This document shows positions 1 to 7,400 of a DNA stretch of 11,055 bases, piece after piece (the stretch's first letter is position 1; each line of letters starts with the position of its first letter). The notes under the pieces were generated by a model that ran no database searches, was not told where the DNA came from, and saw only the letters and a program-made list of their open reading frames with translations. The position numbers and the translations under genes were made by a program. This stretch comes from an uncultured Eubacteriales bacterium (GTDB taxonomy: Bacteria; Bacillota_A; Clostridia; Christensenellales; Aristaeellaceae): the NCBI GenBank assembly GCA_900313545.1, contig OMRS01000160.1:1-11055 (forward strand), in the 5' to 3' direction.

Positions 1-1991
1 AACTCGTCTTCCTTGAGGCGGCAGATATCATCCACGGACCGGAAACCGCTGCGAAGCACCCTGGACACCCGAAGGATCATCTCTTCCGCCGCCTTGGGCC
101 CTGCAGCGCTTTTCACCTCGTCATATTCATTCACGTTGACAATCAGCACCGCGATGTGCTCCTTGTCGGAATCCTTGAGCAGGATCTCGAAGGCGGTATG
201 GTTGTACATTCCCGTCAGGGCGTCATGCAGCGCGTCATAGGTATACCTGGCTGCCGGTTTCGGGGCTGAAAAGGTCTTGTGAATTTCCGCGTTCGTCACA
301 CGGGCTTCCTTCACATACACCTCGAATTCATCGGCAGGCAGCGGGCGGGAAAAATAGTAGCCCTGGACCACATCGCAGCCCATGGATTTGAGGGCCAGCA
401 GCTGCTCCGCGGTTTCCACACCCTCCGCCACCGTGGGAACCTCCAGGGAATCCACCAGCTGGATCACCACCTCCAGAAGACGGGTATCCTTGCGGTCCCT
501 GAACGCGGAACGGATGAATTCCATATCCAGCTTCAGCGCATCGATGGGCAGGGAGGAAATCATGTTCAGAGAGGAGTACCCGGAGCCGAAGTCGTCCATT
601 TCTATCCGGAACCCCTCCTCCCGGAGCTTTTTGACGATCCCGATCATCTGCGCGGAATCCTCCGTGTAGGCCGATTCGGTGATCTCCAGCAACAGTTCCC
701 GAGGTTCCAGCCCGTTGCTGTCCACCACGCGCTTCATCCTGTCCACAAAATTCGTTTCGTACATATCCACCCGGGACACGTTGACGGAAACGGGAATGGT
801 CAGTCCCAGGCGGTCCTTCCAGTCCCTGACCTGTGCCGCAGCCGTCTGCCAGACATAGTGGTCCAGTTCCGGAATCAGGCCGCTGTGTTCAAAAAGAGGA
901 ATGAAGACACCGGGACTGACCATGCCCAGATGGGGGTGCTTCCACCTCACCAGGGCTTCGGCGCTGCACAGCAACGGTTCCTCTCCCTGGATATTGAACT
1001 TCGGCTGATAGTACACCTGGAACTGCCGCTCGGAAATCGCCTTTGCAAAGTCCTCCAGGAGCTGCTCCTGGAACAGCTCGGATTCATGAAGGGAGTCATC
1101 GTAGATGGCCAGCGCCCTTGTGTAGCTGTTCTTCACCGTATCCGCGGCATGCTTGGCCCGGTCAAAACGCCGCTCCAGATCGATGCTCTTGTCCACCTCG
1201 GAATAGACCCCCATCCGGACGCGGACCCGGTTTTCATTTCTGCCGTTGATATTGATGAGGACAGACGCGCCGCTGAGCATCTCCGCATAGTCCGTGCGAT
1301 GGGGGCAGTAGACCAGGAAGGTATCCGCTTCCCTTCTGCAGACAATGCCCCCGCTGTCCTTCACCATGTCCTGAAGCCGTTTGGCGATCTGCATGAGCAC
1401 ATGGTCCCCGCAGGTCTTGCCGTAGCGCTCATTGATCATGCGGAAGTGATTGATGTCCAGCACAATGGCGTCCATGGGTTCATCCTTGTAATACACATCG
1501 TTCTGGGCCGCATAGCGGAAGAAGAACTCCTTGTTGTACAGTCCTGTCAGCGGGTCCCGCTCCGTGGAGCGGATGATGTCCCGTTTCTCGGAGAGTTCAA
1601 TGGTCCGGTGGACCCGCGACGTCACCACCCGCGGCTGGGGATACGGCATGGGGATAAAATCCTGGGCACCTTCACCCAGACTGTCCACCTGCGCGTCCGT
1701 GTCCCCCGTCAGCACGATGACCGGGATGCCGGAGTACTCCGGATTCTCCCGGATGATCCGCAGGATCTCCATCCCGTTCATGTCCGGCAGCTTCAGATCA
1801 AGCAGCACGAGACTGAGGTCCGCGCTGTGCTCATCCAGGACGGCGAGCGCCTTCTCTCCCCTGTTTGCCGTCAGGATCTCATATTCCTCCTGCAGGATGT
1901 GGACAAGCGTGTCCCGACTGTCAGCATCGTATTCAACCAGAAGGATGCGTCGTTTCCGGTCATGAGACTGAATCGACGGATGTTGTTGCAT
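1..1991 (-). CDS. REC-GGDEF-EAL-GGDEF cyclic-di-GMP signalling protein (C-terminus cut by window edge)
   Basis: I translated this frame by hand. It is open from ATG at 1991 to the left edge (663 codons). Order: response-regulator receiver (about residues 14-130), GGDEF-like domain (about 140-300), EAL domain (about 310-560), and a second GGDEF-like domain from about 585, cut at the edge. Receiver: Asp65 phosphoacceptor and Thr95 are present, but the usual acidic pair reads Glu20-Tyr21 and the conserved Lys is Met115 (DFIPMP). First GGDEF signature reads EADTF (221-225); the second reads KEDE then probably F at the edge. EAL is complete: Glu345 in EAL, Asn404, Glu436, DDFGSGYSS from 466, Lys487, Glu523, Gln543. 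This predicts c-di-GMP hydrolysis with non-catalytic GGDEF modules. An AAAGGA site lies 8 nt before the start. It follows the araD hairpins, so it may be transcribed separately. Domain calls are firm; activity is inferred. Confidence 0.93.
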   Translation of the reverse strand, partial: MQQHPSIQSHDRKRRILLVEYDADSRDTLVHILQEEYEILTANRGEKALAVLDEHSADLSLVLLDLKLPDMNGMEILRIIRENPEYSGIPVIVLTGDTDAQVDSLGEGAQDFIPMPYPQPRVVTSRVHRTIELSEKRDIIRSTERDPLTGLYNKEFFFRYAAQNDVYYKDEPMDAIVLDINHFRMINERYGKTCGDHVLMQIAKRLQDMVKDSGGIVCRREADTFLVYCPHRTDYAEMLSGASVLININGRNENRVRVRMGVYSEVDKSIDLERRFDRAKHAADTVKNSYTRALAIYDDSLHESELFQEQLLEDFAKAISERQFQVYYQPKFNIQGEEPLLCSAEALVRWKHPHLGMVSPGVFIPLFEHSGLIPELDHYVWQTAAAQVRDWKDRLGLTIPVSVNVSRVDMYETNFVDRMKRVVDSNGLEPRELLLEITESAYTEDSAQMIGIVKKLREEGFRIEMDDFGSGYSSLNMISSLPIDALKLDMEFIRSAFRDRKDTRLLEVVIQLVDSLEVPTVAEGVETAEQLLALKSMGCDVVQGYYFSRPLPADEFEVYVKEARVTNAEIHKTFSAPKPAARYTYDALHDALTGMYNHTAFEILLKDSDKEHIAVLIVNVNEYDEVKSAAGPKAAEEMILRVSRVLRSGFRSVDDICRLKEDE

Positions 1992-2126
1992 GGTAGTGTT
2001 CCTTTCTGCCAGAAGATTTTCCCTGTGACCGGGACGATGGCCCCGGGCACGGAGATGACAGGTCTGTCCCTTCCAGGCTGTCAGGCAGGCCTGCTGCGCA
2101 TCACTGTTTCCGTTGTCAGGAAACGG

Positions 2127-2182
2127 GGCCCCCGCAGAGAGATGTCCCTGCGGGGGCCGCATGCGCCGCCCGGAGCGGCGGC
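2127..2182 (-). terminator. Tandem GC-rich hairpins after araD, probable terminator
   Basis: Just past the araD stop there is a 6-bp stem (2165-2170 with 2177-2182), then a perfect 11-bp stem GGCCCCCGCAG / CTGCGGGGGCC (2127-2137 with 2148-2158, 10-nt loop). On the minus strand the second stem is followed by CCGTTTCC, so the T-run is short and termination may be incomplete. The position at the end of the ara operon supports a terminator role. Confidence 0.6.
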
Positions 2183-2186
2183 CGTT

Positions 2187-2885
2187 TTACTTCTTCTGTC
2201 CGTAATAGGCATTGGGGCCATGCTTGCGCAGGTAATGCTTGTCAAGCACGTGCTGGGGAGCCGGGCCGGCTTCGGGATTGATGCTGATGGTGTACAGCGC
2301 CATTTTGGCCACTTCCTCCAGGACCACCGCATGGTACACCGCCTGGGCGGCATCCCTGCCCCAGGTGAAGGGGCCATGGTTGCGGCAGATGATTCCGGGG
2401 ACCGCCCTGGCTTCCAGATTGCGCTCCCTGAAGGTCTCCACGATCACCTTGCCGGTATTGCCCTCGTAATCCTCGTCCACCTCTTCGCGGGTCAGGGACC
2501 GGGCGCAGGGCACGGAGCCGTAGAAATAGTCCGCCTGGGTAGTACCAAAGCACGGAATGTCCCGGCCGGCCTGAGCCCAGCCCACCGCATGGGGGCTGTG
2601 GGTGTGCACCACGCCGCCCACATCCGGGAAGGCCCGGTAGATTTCCAGATGGGTCCGCAGATCCGAGGAGGGATTCAGTTTTCCTTCCACGATCTCGTTG
2701 TCCAGGCTGACCACCACAAGCATTTCAGGGGTCAGCTCGTCATATTCCACGCCGGAGGGCTTGATGACCACAAGGCCCTTCTCCCGGTCAATGCCGGAGA
2801 CGTTTCCCCAGGTATAGGTCACCAGGTTCCTCCTGGGCAGTTCCATATTGGCTTCATAAACCTGCTTCTTCAGGGTTTCAAGCAT
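2187..2885 (-). CDS. araD: L-ribulose-5-phosphate 4-epimerase
   Basis: Class II aldolase/epimerase family, 232 aa, matching the usual length of about 231. It converts L-ribulose 5-phosphate to D-xylulose 5-phosphate, the last step before the pentose phosphate pathway. Visible motifs: TWGNVSG near residue 25, KPSG phosphate-binding segment, SSDLRTH with the family Asp, HTHSPHA (two zinc-ligand His) and RNHGPFTWG (third zinc His). I chose ATG at 2885 over the GTG at 2894, because GAGGTGG sits a few bases upstream of the ATG and homologues begin MLE-LK. The gap from the araA stop is 10 nt, so the two are co-transcribed. The sequence is intact, and the arabinose context separates it from other family members such as fuculose aldolase. 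Confidence 0.96.
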   Translation of the reverse strand: MLETLKKQVYEANMELPRRNLVTYTWGNVSGIDREKGLVVIKPSGVEYDELTPEMLVVVSLDNEIVEGKLNPSSDLRTHLEIYRAFPDVGGVVHTHSPHAVGWAQAGRDIPCFGTTQADYFYGSVPCARSLTREEVDEDYEGNTGKVIVETFRERNLEARAVPGIICRNHGPFTWGRDAAQAVYHAVVLEEVAKMALYTISINPEAGPAPQHVLDKHYLRKHGPNAYYGQKK

Positions 2886-2895
2886 GATTGCCACC

Positions 2896-4368
2896 TCACT
2901 TCAGCTTCCACACAAGATCGGACACCAGCAGCTCCTGCTCCAGCTTCTCCACCGTGGTCTCACTGGAAATATGGACAAACTCGATGTCCATCATCCGGGC
3001 GAAATCCCTCATCTGCTCCGCATCCACATCGTAGCTGAGCACGGAATGGTGGGCGCCGCCGGCCAGAATCCAGCACTCCACGCCGGTGGCGAGATCCGGC
3101 ATGGCCCGCCACATGACCCTGGCCACCGGCAGGTTGGGCATGGGCATGATGGGCTTGACGCACTCGATATCCTGGCAGATCATGCGCATGCGTCCGCCCA
3201 TGTCCACCAGGGTGATGACCACGGCGGAACCCGCATGGCCCTCAAACACCAGACGCGCGGGATCCTCCCGGTCGCCAATGCCCAGGGGATGCACCTCAAT
3301 GCGGGGCCTGCCCTCCGCCACGGTGGGACAGACCTCCAGCATATGGGCGCCCAGGCTGTACTCCTGGCCGGGCACCAGATGGTAGGTATAGTCTTCCATG
3401 AACGCCGTTCCGCCCTTCTGACCCTCGGTCATGGCCTTGACAATCGCCGTCATGGCCGCCACCTTCCAGTCGCCCTCGGCGCCGAAGCCGTAGCCCTGGG
3501 CCATCAGGTGCTGGCTGGCAAGTCCCGGCAGCTGGCGCATGCCGTACAGGTCCTGGAAGGTGTTGGAGAAGGCCCGGCAGCCCTCGCGGTCCAGCATCTT
3601 CCGGATGGCGATCTCTTCCCTGGCCTGATAGCGCACGGACTCCAGGTTCTCCGTGGCCAGCTCATAGCTGTCCAGGTATTCCTTCATCAGGGCGTCGATT
3701 TCCTCTTCGGTGACCGCGTTCATCGTATCCACCAGCTTGCCCACCGGCCAGGTGTTGACCTCCCAGCCCAGCTTCATCTGCGCCTCGACCTTGTCGCCTT
3801 CGGTGACCGCGACCTCGCGCATGTTGTCGCCAAAGCGCATGACCTTCAGGTCTTTGGAGAAGGCCACGCCCGCCGCCGCGCGCATCCACTTGCCCAGGCG
3901 CTGCTGGACCTGCTCATCCTGCCAGTAGCCGGCAATGATCTTGCGGGGCTTGCGCAGCCTCGCGCCGATGAACCCGTGCTCCCGGTCGCCATGGGCGGCC
4001 TGGTTGAGGTTCATGAAGTCCATGTCGATCTCCTCGTTGGGGATCTCACGGTTGTACTGGGTGGCAAAATGGCAGTAAGGCTTCTGCAGGTTCTCCAGTC
4101 CCGTGATCCACATCTTGCTGGGGCTGAAGGTATGGCACCAGGTGATGACGCCGGCGCACTTTTTGTCATAGTTGGCCTCCCGGACCACATCCGTAATCTC
4201 CCGGCTGGTCTTTGCGGTGACCTTGTACACGAGGGGACAGGGCAGATTGCCGGAGGCATTCAGGCGATCGGTCATCTCCTGAGCGCGCGCGGCCACGGTC
4301 TCCAGGACCTCCGGGCCATACAGGAACTGGCTTCCCACGACAAACCAGAATTCAAGATCTTTCAGCAT
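2896..4368 (-). CDS. araA: L-arabinose isomerase
   Basis: 490 aa, the usual family length. It interconverts L-arabinose and L-ribulose in the cytoplasm and needs a divalent metal, usually Mn2+. Starts MLKDLEFWFVVGSQFLYGPE, a typical N-terminus. The metal and catalytic residues expected in the family are visible: Glu in GAEGDWK, Glu in FMEDYTYHL, His in GAHMLEVCP, and His in GGAHHSVLSYD near the C-terminus. ATG at 4368 is preferred over a GTG 18 nt earlier that overlaps the araB stop, because AAGGAG lies 6 nt before the ATG. It is the middle gene of the araB-araA-araD operon, 14 nt after araB and 10 nt before araD. No damage seen. Confidence 0.97.
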   Translation of the reverse strand: MLKDLEFWFVVGSQFLYGPEVLETVAARAQEMTDRLNASGNLPCPLVYKVTAKTSREITDVVREANYDKKCAGVITWCHTFSPSKMWITGLENLQKPYCHFATQYNREIPNEEIDMDFMNLNQAAHGDREHGFIGARLRKPRKIIAGYWQDEQVQQRLGKWMRAAAGVAFSKDLKVMRFGDNMREVAVTEGDKVEAQMKLGWEVNTWPVGKLVDTMNAVTEEEIDALMKEYLDSYELATENLESVRYQAREEIAIRKMLDREGCRAFSNTFQDLYGMRQLPGLASQHLMAQGYGFGAEGDWKVAAMTAIVKAMTEGQKGGTAFMEDYTYHLVPGQEYSLGAHMLEVCPTVAEGRPRIEVHPLGIGDREDPARLVFEGHAGSAVVITLVDMGGRMRMICQDIECVKPIMPMPNLPVARVMWRAMPDLATGVECWILAGGAHHSVLSYDVDAEQMRDFARMMDIEFVHISSETTVEKLEQELLVSDLVWKLK

Positions 4369-4382
4369 GTTGTTCTCCTTCC

Positions 4383-5972
4383 TCACTTCATGGCAAGGGA
4401 TGCCTTCTGCGCAGGCAGGGCCTCTACAAATCGGGCGGTAAAGGCGTCAAATCCCGCGGCATCCTTTTCATCGGGCATTTCCGTCAAACACTTGGATCCG
4501 GCAAAGACGCGGCCGGACAGGAAGTCCTCCAGGGTTTCGCCCGGCTTCTTCATAACCCTGAAGGCAGCCAGCAGGGCCATGCCCCAGGGTCCGCCCTCGC
4601 CGGCGGTCTCCATGACGGACACCGGCGCCTTGATAGCCCCGGCCAGCAGCTTCTGGGCCGTACCGGGCGTCTTAAAGTAGCCGCCGTGTCCGGTCATGCT
4701 GTCGATTTTCACCTGCTCGCCGGCGAGGATGTCCATGCCGATCTTGAGCGTCACCACGGCGCCGTAGACCAGCGAACGGGCAAAGTTTTCAAAGCTCAGC
4801 GACGCATCCGGCGTACGCAGGACCATGGGCCGGCCCTCCTCCATGCCGGTAATGGGTTCGCCGGAGAGGTAGTTCACATTCATCACGCCGCCGCAGTCCG
4901 CTTCGCCCTTCATGGCTGACTGGAACAGCGCCGTGTAGATTTCGCCCCTTGACACCGGCTTGCCCGCCGCAGCGGCAAATCCCTGGAGCATGTTGACCCA
5001 CGCGTTGATGTCGCTGGTGCAGTTGTTGCAGTGCACCATGGCCACGGGATGGCCCGAGGGCGTGGTCACCATGTCGATTTCCGGATACACCCTGGAGAGG
5101 GCCTTTTCAAGCACCACCATCGAGAAAACGGACGTGCCGGCGGAAATGTTGCCTGTGCGCTGCGCCACGCTGTTGGTGGCCACCATGCCGGTTCCCGCAT
5201 CTCCCTCCGGAGGACAGACCGGGGTCCCGCTGGCCAGTTCGCCCGTGGGATCCAGCAGCCGGGCGCCTTCGGTGGTCAGGCAGCCGGCATCCTCGCCCGC
5301 CAGCAGCAGCCGGGGCAGGATCTCCCCGATGGTCCAGGTGATGCCCTTCTCCTTCAGATGGGCATTGTACTTCTGGATCATGACGGCGTCGTACTCATTG
5401 AGGGTGCTGTCCACCGGGAACATGCCGCTGGCGTCCCCCACGCCGATCACCTTTTTGCCCGTGAGCTTCCAGTGCACATAGCCGGCCAGCGTCGTGATAA
5501 AGGCCACTTTGGAAATGTGCTCCGCGCCGTCGAGGACCGACTGCTCCAGGTGGGCAATGCTCCAGCGCAGGGGGATGTTGAAGTTGAACATCTCGGTCAG
5601 TTCCGCTGCGGCTTCTCCGGTGATGGTGTTGCGCCAGGTCCTGAAGGGCGCAAGCAGGTTCCCGTCATGGTCAAAGGCCAGATATCCGTGCATCATGGCG
5701 GAAATGCCGATGGACGAAATGCTTCTGAGGCTTGTGCCGTATTTTTTGGCCACATCCTCCTTCAGATCCCGGTAGGCATCCTGAATGCCCTCCCAGACAT
5801 CCTCCATGTGATAGGTCCAGATGCCCTCCTCCAGACGGTTCTCCCATTCATGGTTTCCCTGGGCAATGGGGGCAAATGTATCATCGATCAGAACAGCCTT
5901 GATTCTCGTGCTGCCCAGTTCAATTCCCAGACAGACCTTTCCACCGGTGATCTTCTCGGCGACAGTGGACAT
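4383..5972 (-). CDS. araB: FGGY-family carbohydrate kinase, probable L-ribulokinase
   Basis: 529 aa. The protein has the ASKHA kinase fold of the FGGY family: CLGIELGSTRIKAVLID (phosphate-1 loop, residues 14-30), GISAMMHGYLAFD, a GDASGMF segment carrying the likely catalytic Asp, GNISAGTSVFSM (phosphate-2), and GHGGYFKTPG plus GEGGPWGMALLAAF (adenosine side). It is shorter than the 566-aa E. coli AraB and looks like the FGGY subtype found beside araA in many Firmicutes and Bacteroidetes. Sequence alone could also suit a xylulokinase; being first in an operon with araA and araD argues for phosphorylating L-ribulose at O5 with ATP. GGGAGG lies about 9 nt before the ATG. It ends with TGA 14 nt before araA. 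Confidence 0.87.
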   Translation of the reverse strand: MSTVAEKITGGKVCLGIELGSTRIKAVLIDDTFAPIAQGNHEWENRLEEGIWTYHMEDVWEGIQDAYRDLKEDVAKKYGTSLRSISSIGISAMMHGYLAFDHDGNLLAPFRTWRNTITGEAAAELTEMFNFNIPLRWSIAHLEQSVLDGAEHISKVAFITTLAGYVHWKLTGKKVIGVGDASGMFPVDSTLNEYDAVMIQKYNAHLKEKGITWTIGEILPRLLLAGEDAGCLTTEGARLLDPTGELASGTPVCPPEGDAGTGMVATNSVAQRTGNISAGTSVFSMVVLEKALSRVYPEIDMVTTPSGHPVAMVHCNNCTSDINAWVNMLQGFAAAAGKPVSRGEIYTALFQSAMKGEADCGGVMNVNYLSGEPITGMEEGRPMVLRTPDASLSFENFARSLVYGAVVTLKIGMDILAGEQVKIDSMTGHGGYFKTPGTAQKLLAGAIKAPVSVMETAGEGGPWGMALLAAFRVMKKPGETLEDFLSGRVFAGSKCLTEMPDEKDAAGFDAFTARFVEALPAQKASLAMK

Positions 5973-6040
5973 GTTCTCTTCCTCCCTTATCTCCCGGTTC
6001 CCGGGTTCATTGCATGCAGTTTCTCATGCCAGATAAGGTT

Positions 6041-6074
6041 ATTATACTGTCCCCTGCATTCCCCGAAAAGGGAA
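6041..6074 (-). promoter_or_regulatory. Predicted araB promoter with an inverted repeat upstream of the -10
   Basis: On the minus strand a perfect TATAAT (6041-6046) lies about 68 nt before the araB ATG. The hexamer at the ideal 17-nt spacing is TTTTCG, a poor -35 box. That hexamer is the loop of an inverted repeat TTCCC / GGGAA (6059-6063 with 6070-6074). A strong -10 with a weak -35 inside a palindrome suggests activator or repressor control, as expected for an arabinose operon; the regulator is unknown. On the plus strand the same repeat is followed by TTTTTT and could be a weak terminator. Confidence 0.5.
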
Positions 6075-6325
6075 GCTTTTTTCTGTGAATGTGCAAAATC
6101 ATTTGTTATACCGCAGCGCTTCCCCTCTCCGCGGACCGGTTCCCGCCCTCATCCGGCCGGCAGTCCCGCACCCGGGGAATTCTTTTTTTCCGTCCGGGAG
6201 CCTTTCCGCAGGGAGGAAGGCGTTCCCGTTTCCAGGATGTCATCTCTTCAGAAGCGAGGGCCCGCCTGCCATCCCTTCAGGATGACCGCCCGACAACAAA
6301 ACAGGCCCCCTTTTCCATTTTCATC

Positions 6326-6354
6326 GTGACATGTCCCGGGATTCGGGACATAAT
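6326..6354 (+). promoter_or_regulatory. Predicted queH promoter with palindromic operator in the spacer
   Basis: GTGACA (6326-6331), a 17-nt spacer, then CATAAT (6349-6354): five of six consensus matches in each box at ideal spacing. An 8-bp perfect inverted repeat ATGTCCCG / CGGGACAT (6331-6338 and 6344-6351, 5-nt gap) spans the spacer and touches both boxes, the expected place for a repressor site. The start of transcription would be near 6361, leaving a leader of about 230 nt before queH. Prediction only. Confidence 0.55.
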
Positions 6355-6360
6355 GTCATC

Positions 6361-6590
6361 GGCGTTTCTGACGGACTTCCCGCAGGGCCGGCAAATCACC
6401 GGGACCGGGAGGTTCTCCGCCCTTCAAGTGTTTCCCCGGGTGTGTGCCCGGTCCTGCAGGCCCGGCGTCTCGGCCTGTCCCCGTCCGGGGCGCCGCGCCC
6501 TTCCCCCTTTTCAGGAAGGAAACACTCTTCCCGGGGCAGCCCCCGACACATCCGTATCCCCTTATTCGCATATGACAAGGAGGTCTCATC
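6361..6590 (+). promoter_or_regulatory. Predicted long structured leader of queH
   Basis: No gene is credible in the 5973-6590 gap, and this part is the likely 5' untranslated region of queH. A 9-bp perfect helix AGTGTTTCC (6427-6435) with GGAAACACT (6518-6526) can enclose hairpins at 6436-6451 (CCGGG stem), 6457-6477 (CAGGCC stem) and 6479-6490 (CCCC stem). Another hairpin follows at 6532-6545 (CGGGG stem). CCCCGGG (6434-6440) can instead pair with CCCGGGG (6530-6536), so two folds compete. I do not recognise a known riboswitch, and the high GC content makes chance pairing easy. Confidence 0.35.
6577..6583 (+). promoter_or_regulatory. Ribosome binding site deciding the TTG start of queH
   Basis: A full AAGGAGG lies 7 nt before TTG at 6591. 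No in-frame ATG with such a site is nearby, and the QueH fold starts within about 15 residues, so TTG is the probable start codon. Confidence 0.8.
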
Positions 6591-7199
6591 TTGATCTATT
6601 CTGAACATCTCACTCCCGGCGGTGAGCGCCCCCGGCTGCTGCTTCACTGCTGCTGTGCGCCCTGCTCCTCCGCCACCCTGGAGCGTCTTTTGTCCCTGTT
6701 CCGCGTTGACATTTACTTTTACAATCCCAACATCGAGCCCTACGAGGAGTTTGTCCGCCGCGCGGATGAAGAGTCCCGCTTTGTCTCCCTCTTCTGCCCT
6801 TCCGAGGAGGTTTCGGTGATCCGGGCCCCCTATGAGCATGAAGCCTTTGAGGAGATCGCCCGCGGCAGGGAGCACCTGCCGGAGCGCGGCGAGCGCTGCC
6901 GAGACTGCTACCGCCTGCGCATGTCCCGCTGCGCCCGGTTTGCCAGGGAGCACGGGTACGACTGCTTCACCACCTCCCTGTCCATCTCGCCCTACAAGAG
7001 CAGCCGGTGGATCAATGAAATCGGCCGGCAGCTGGAGGAGGAAGTGGGGATTCCCTTCGTCTACAGCGATTTCAAGAAGAAAAACGGGTATCAACGCTCC
7101 ATCGAACTCTCCCATGAATACGACCTGTACCGGCAGGATTACTGCGGCTGCATCTACTCAAAGCAGGAGCGGGAGCGCAAACTCGCCCAAAGGACCTGA
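6591..7199 (+). CDS. queH: Epoxyqueuosine reductase QueH (DUF208 family)
   Basis: 202 aa. QueH reduces epoxyqueuosine to queuosine in the wobble position of GUN-anticodon tRNAs. It is an Fe-S enzyme replacing the unrelated cobalamin-dependent QueG in many anaerobes. Family cysteines are visible: LLHCCCAPCS (Cys20, 21, 22, 25), ERCRDCYRLR (Cys103, 106) and DYCGCIYS (Cys185, 187), with the SISPYKSSRWINEIG and YSDFKKKNGYQRSIELS segments typical of the family. The length is normal and the frame is intact. Translation starts at TTG with a strong upstream AAGGAGG. It stands alone, with no other queuosine genes in the window, and is divergent from the ara operon. Confidence 0.95.
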   Translation: MIYSEHLTPGGERPRLLLHCCCAPCSSATLERLLSLFRVDIYFYNPNIEPYEEFVRRADEESRFVSLFCPSEEVSVIRAPYEHEAFEEIARGREHLPERGERCRDCYRLRMSRCARFAREHGYDCFTTSLSISPYKSSRWINEIGRQLEEEVGIPFVYSDFKKKNGYQRSIELSHEYDLYRQDYCGCIYSKQERERKLAQRT

Positions 7200-7212
7200 T
7201 CCCTCTTAAAAC

Positions 7213-7258
7213 AGCATCACCGGGCAGAAGGGTCTCCCCCCTCTGTCCCGGTGATGCT
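7213..7258 (+). terminator. Terminator-like hairpin after queH
   Basis: A perfect 12-bp stem AGCATCACCGGG / CCCGGTGATGCT (7213-7224 with 7247-7258) starts 13 nt after the queH stop. Inner pairing CAGA / TCTG can lengthen it. The downstream T-run is weak (CATCTTT); the opposite strand has TGTTTTAAG after the stem, so it could also act on minus-strand transcripts. Confidence 0.7.
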
Positions 7259-7306
7259 CATCTTTGGCTTCCCTGCTGTACAGGCGTCGTCTGCCGCCCG
7301 GGAAAC

Positions 7307-7337
7307 GGGACCTTTCTCCCCTCAGGTCCCTGTTTTT
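7307..7337 (+). terminator. Second terminator downstream of queH
   Basis: Stem GGGACCT / AGGTCCC (7307-7313 with 7324-7330, 10-nt loop) followed by TGTTTTT gives a conventional intrinsic terminator. It lies 49 nt beyond the first hairpin with no gene between, so it is either a back-up terminator or the end of a short RNA I cannot define. Confidence 0.6.
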
Positions 7338-7400
7338 CTGACTCTTCCCGGTGCTCTCCCCATGTTTTTCTTGCTTTTCTTCCTCCTTCGGAGTAAAATG

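Noticed and set aside
279..3038. A 919-codon plus-strand open frame
   Set aside because: It runs antisense across the signalling gene, araD and part of araA, is rich in His, Arg, Gly and Pro with no family resemblance, and arises from the codon bias of the GC-rich minus-strand genes.
2884..4680. A 598-codon plus-strand open frame
   Set aside because: It is antisense to araA and the end of araB, which have full catalytic motifs; same codon-bias effect.
6083..6105. CRP-like TGTGA near the araB promoter
   Set aside because: The second half does not match TCACA, and CRP control of this kind is not expected in Clostridia.
5031..6329. A 432-codon plus-strand open frame antisense to araB
   Set aside because: No ribosome site or domain, and its tail crosses the araB promoter region with low-complexity sequence.
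6089..6604. Plus-strand frame of 171 codons in the araB-queH gap
   Set aside because: Rich in Arg, Pro and Ser with no recognisable domain; it overlaps the predicted queH promoter, leader and start.
6396..7115. Minus-strand frame of 239 codons
   Set aside because: It is the complement of queH, whose cysteine motifs and strong ribosome site are convincing.
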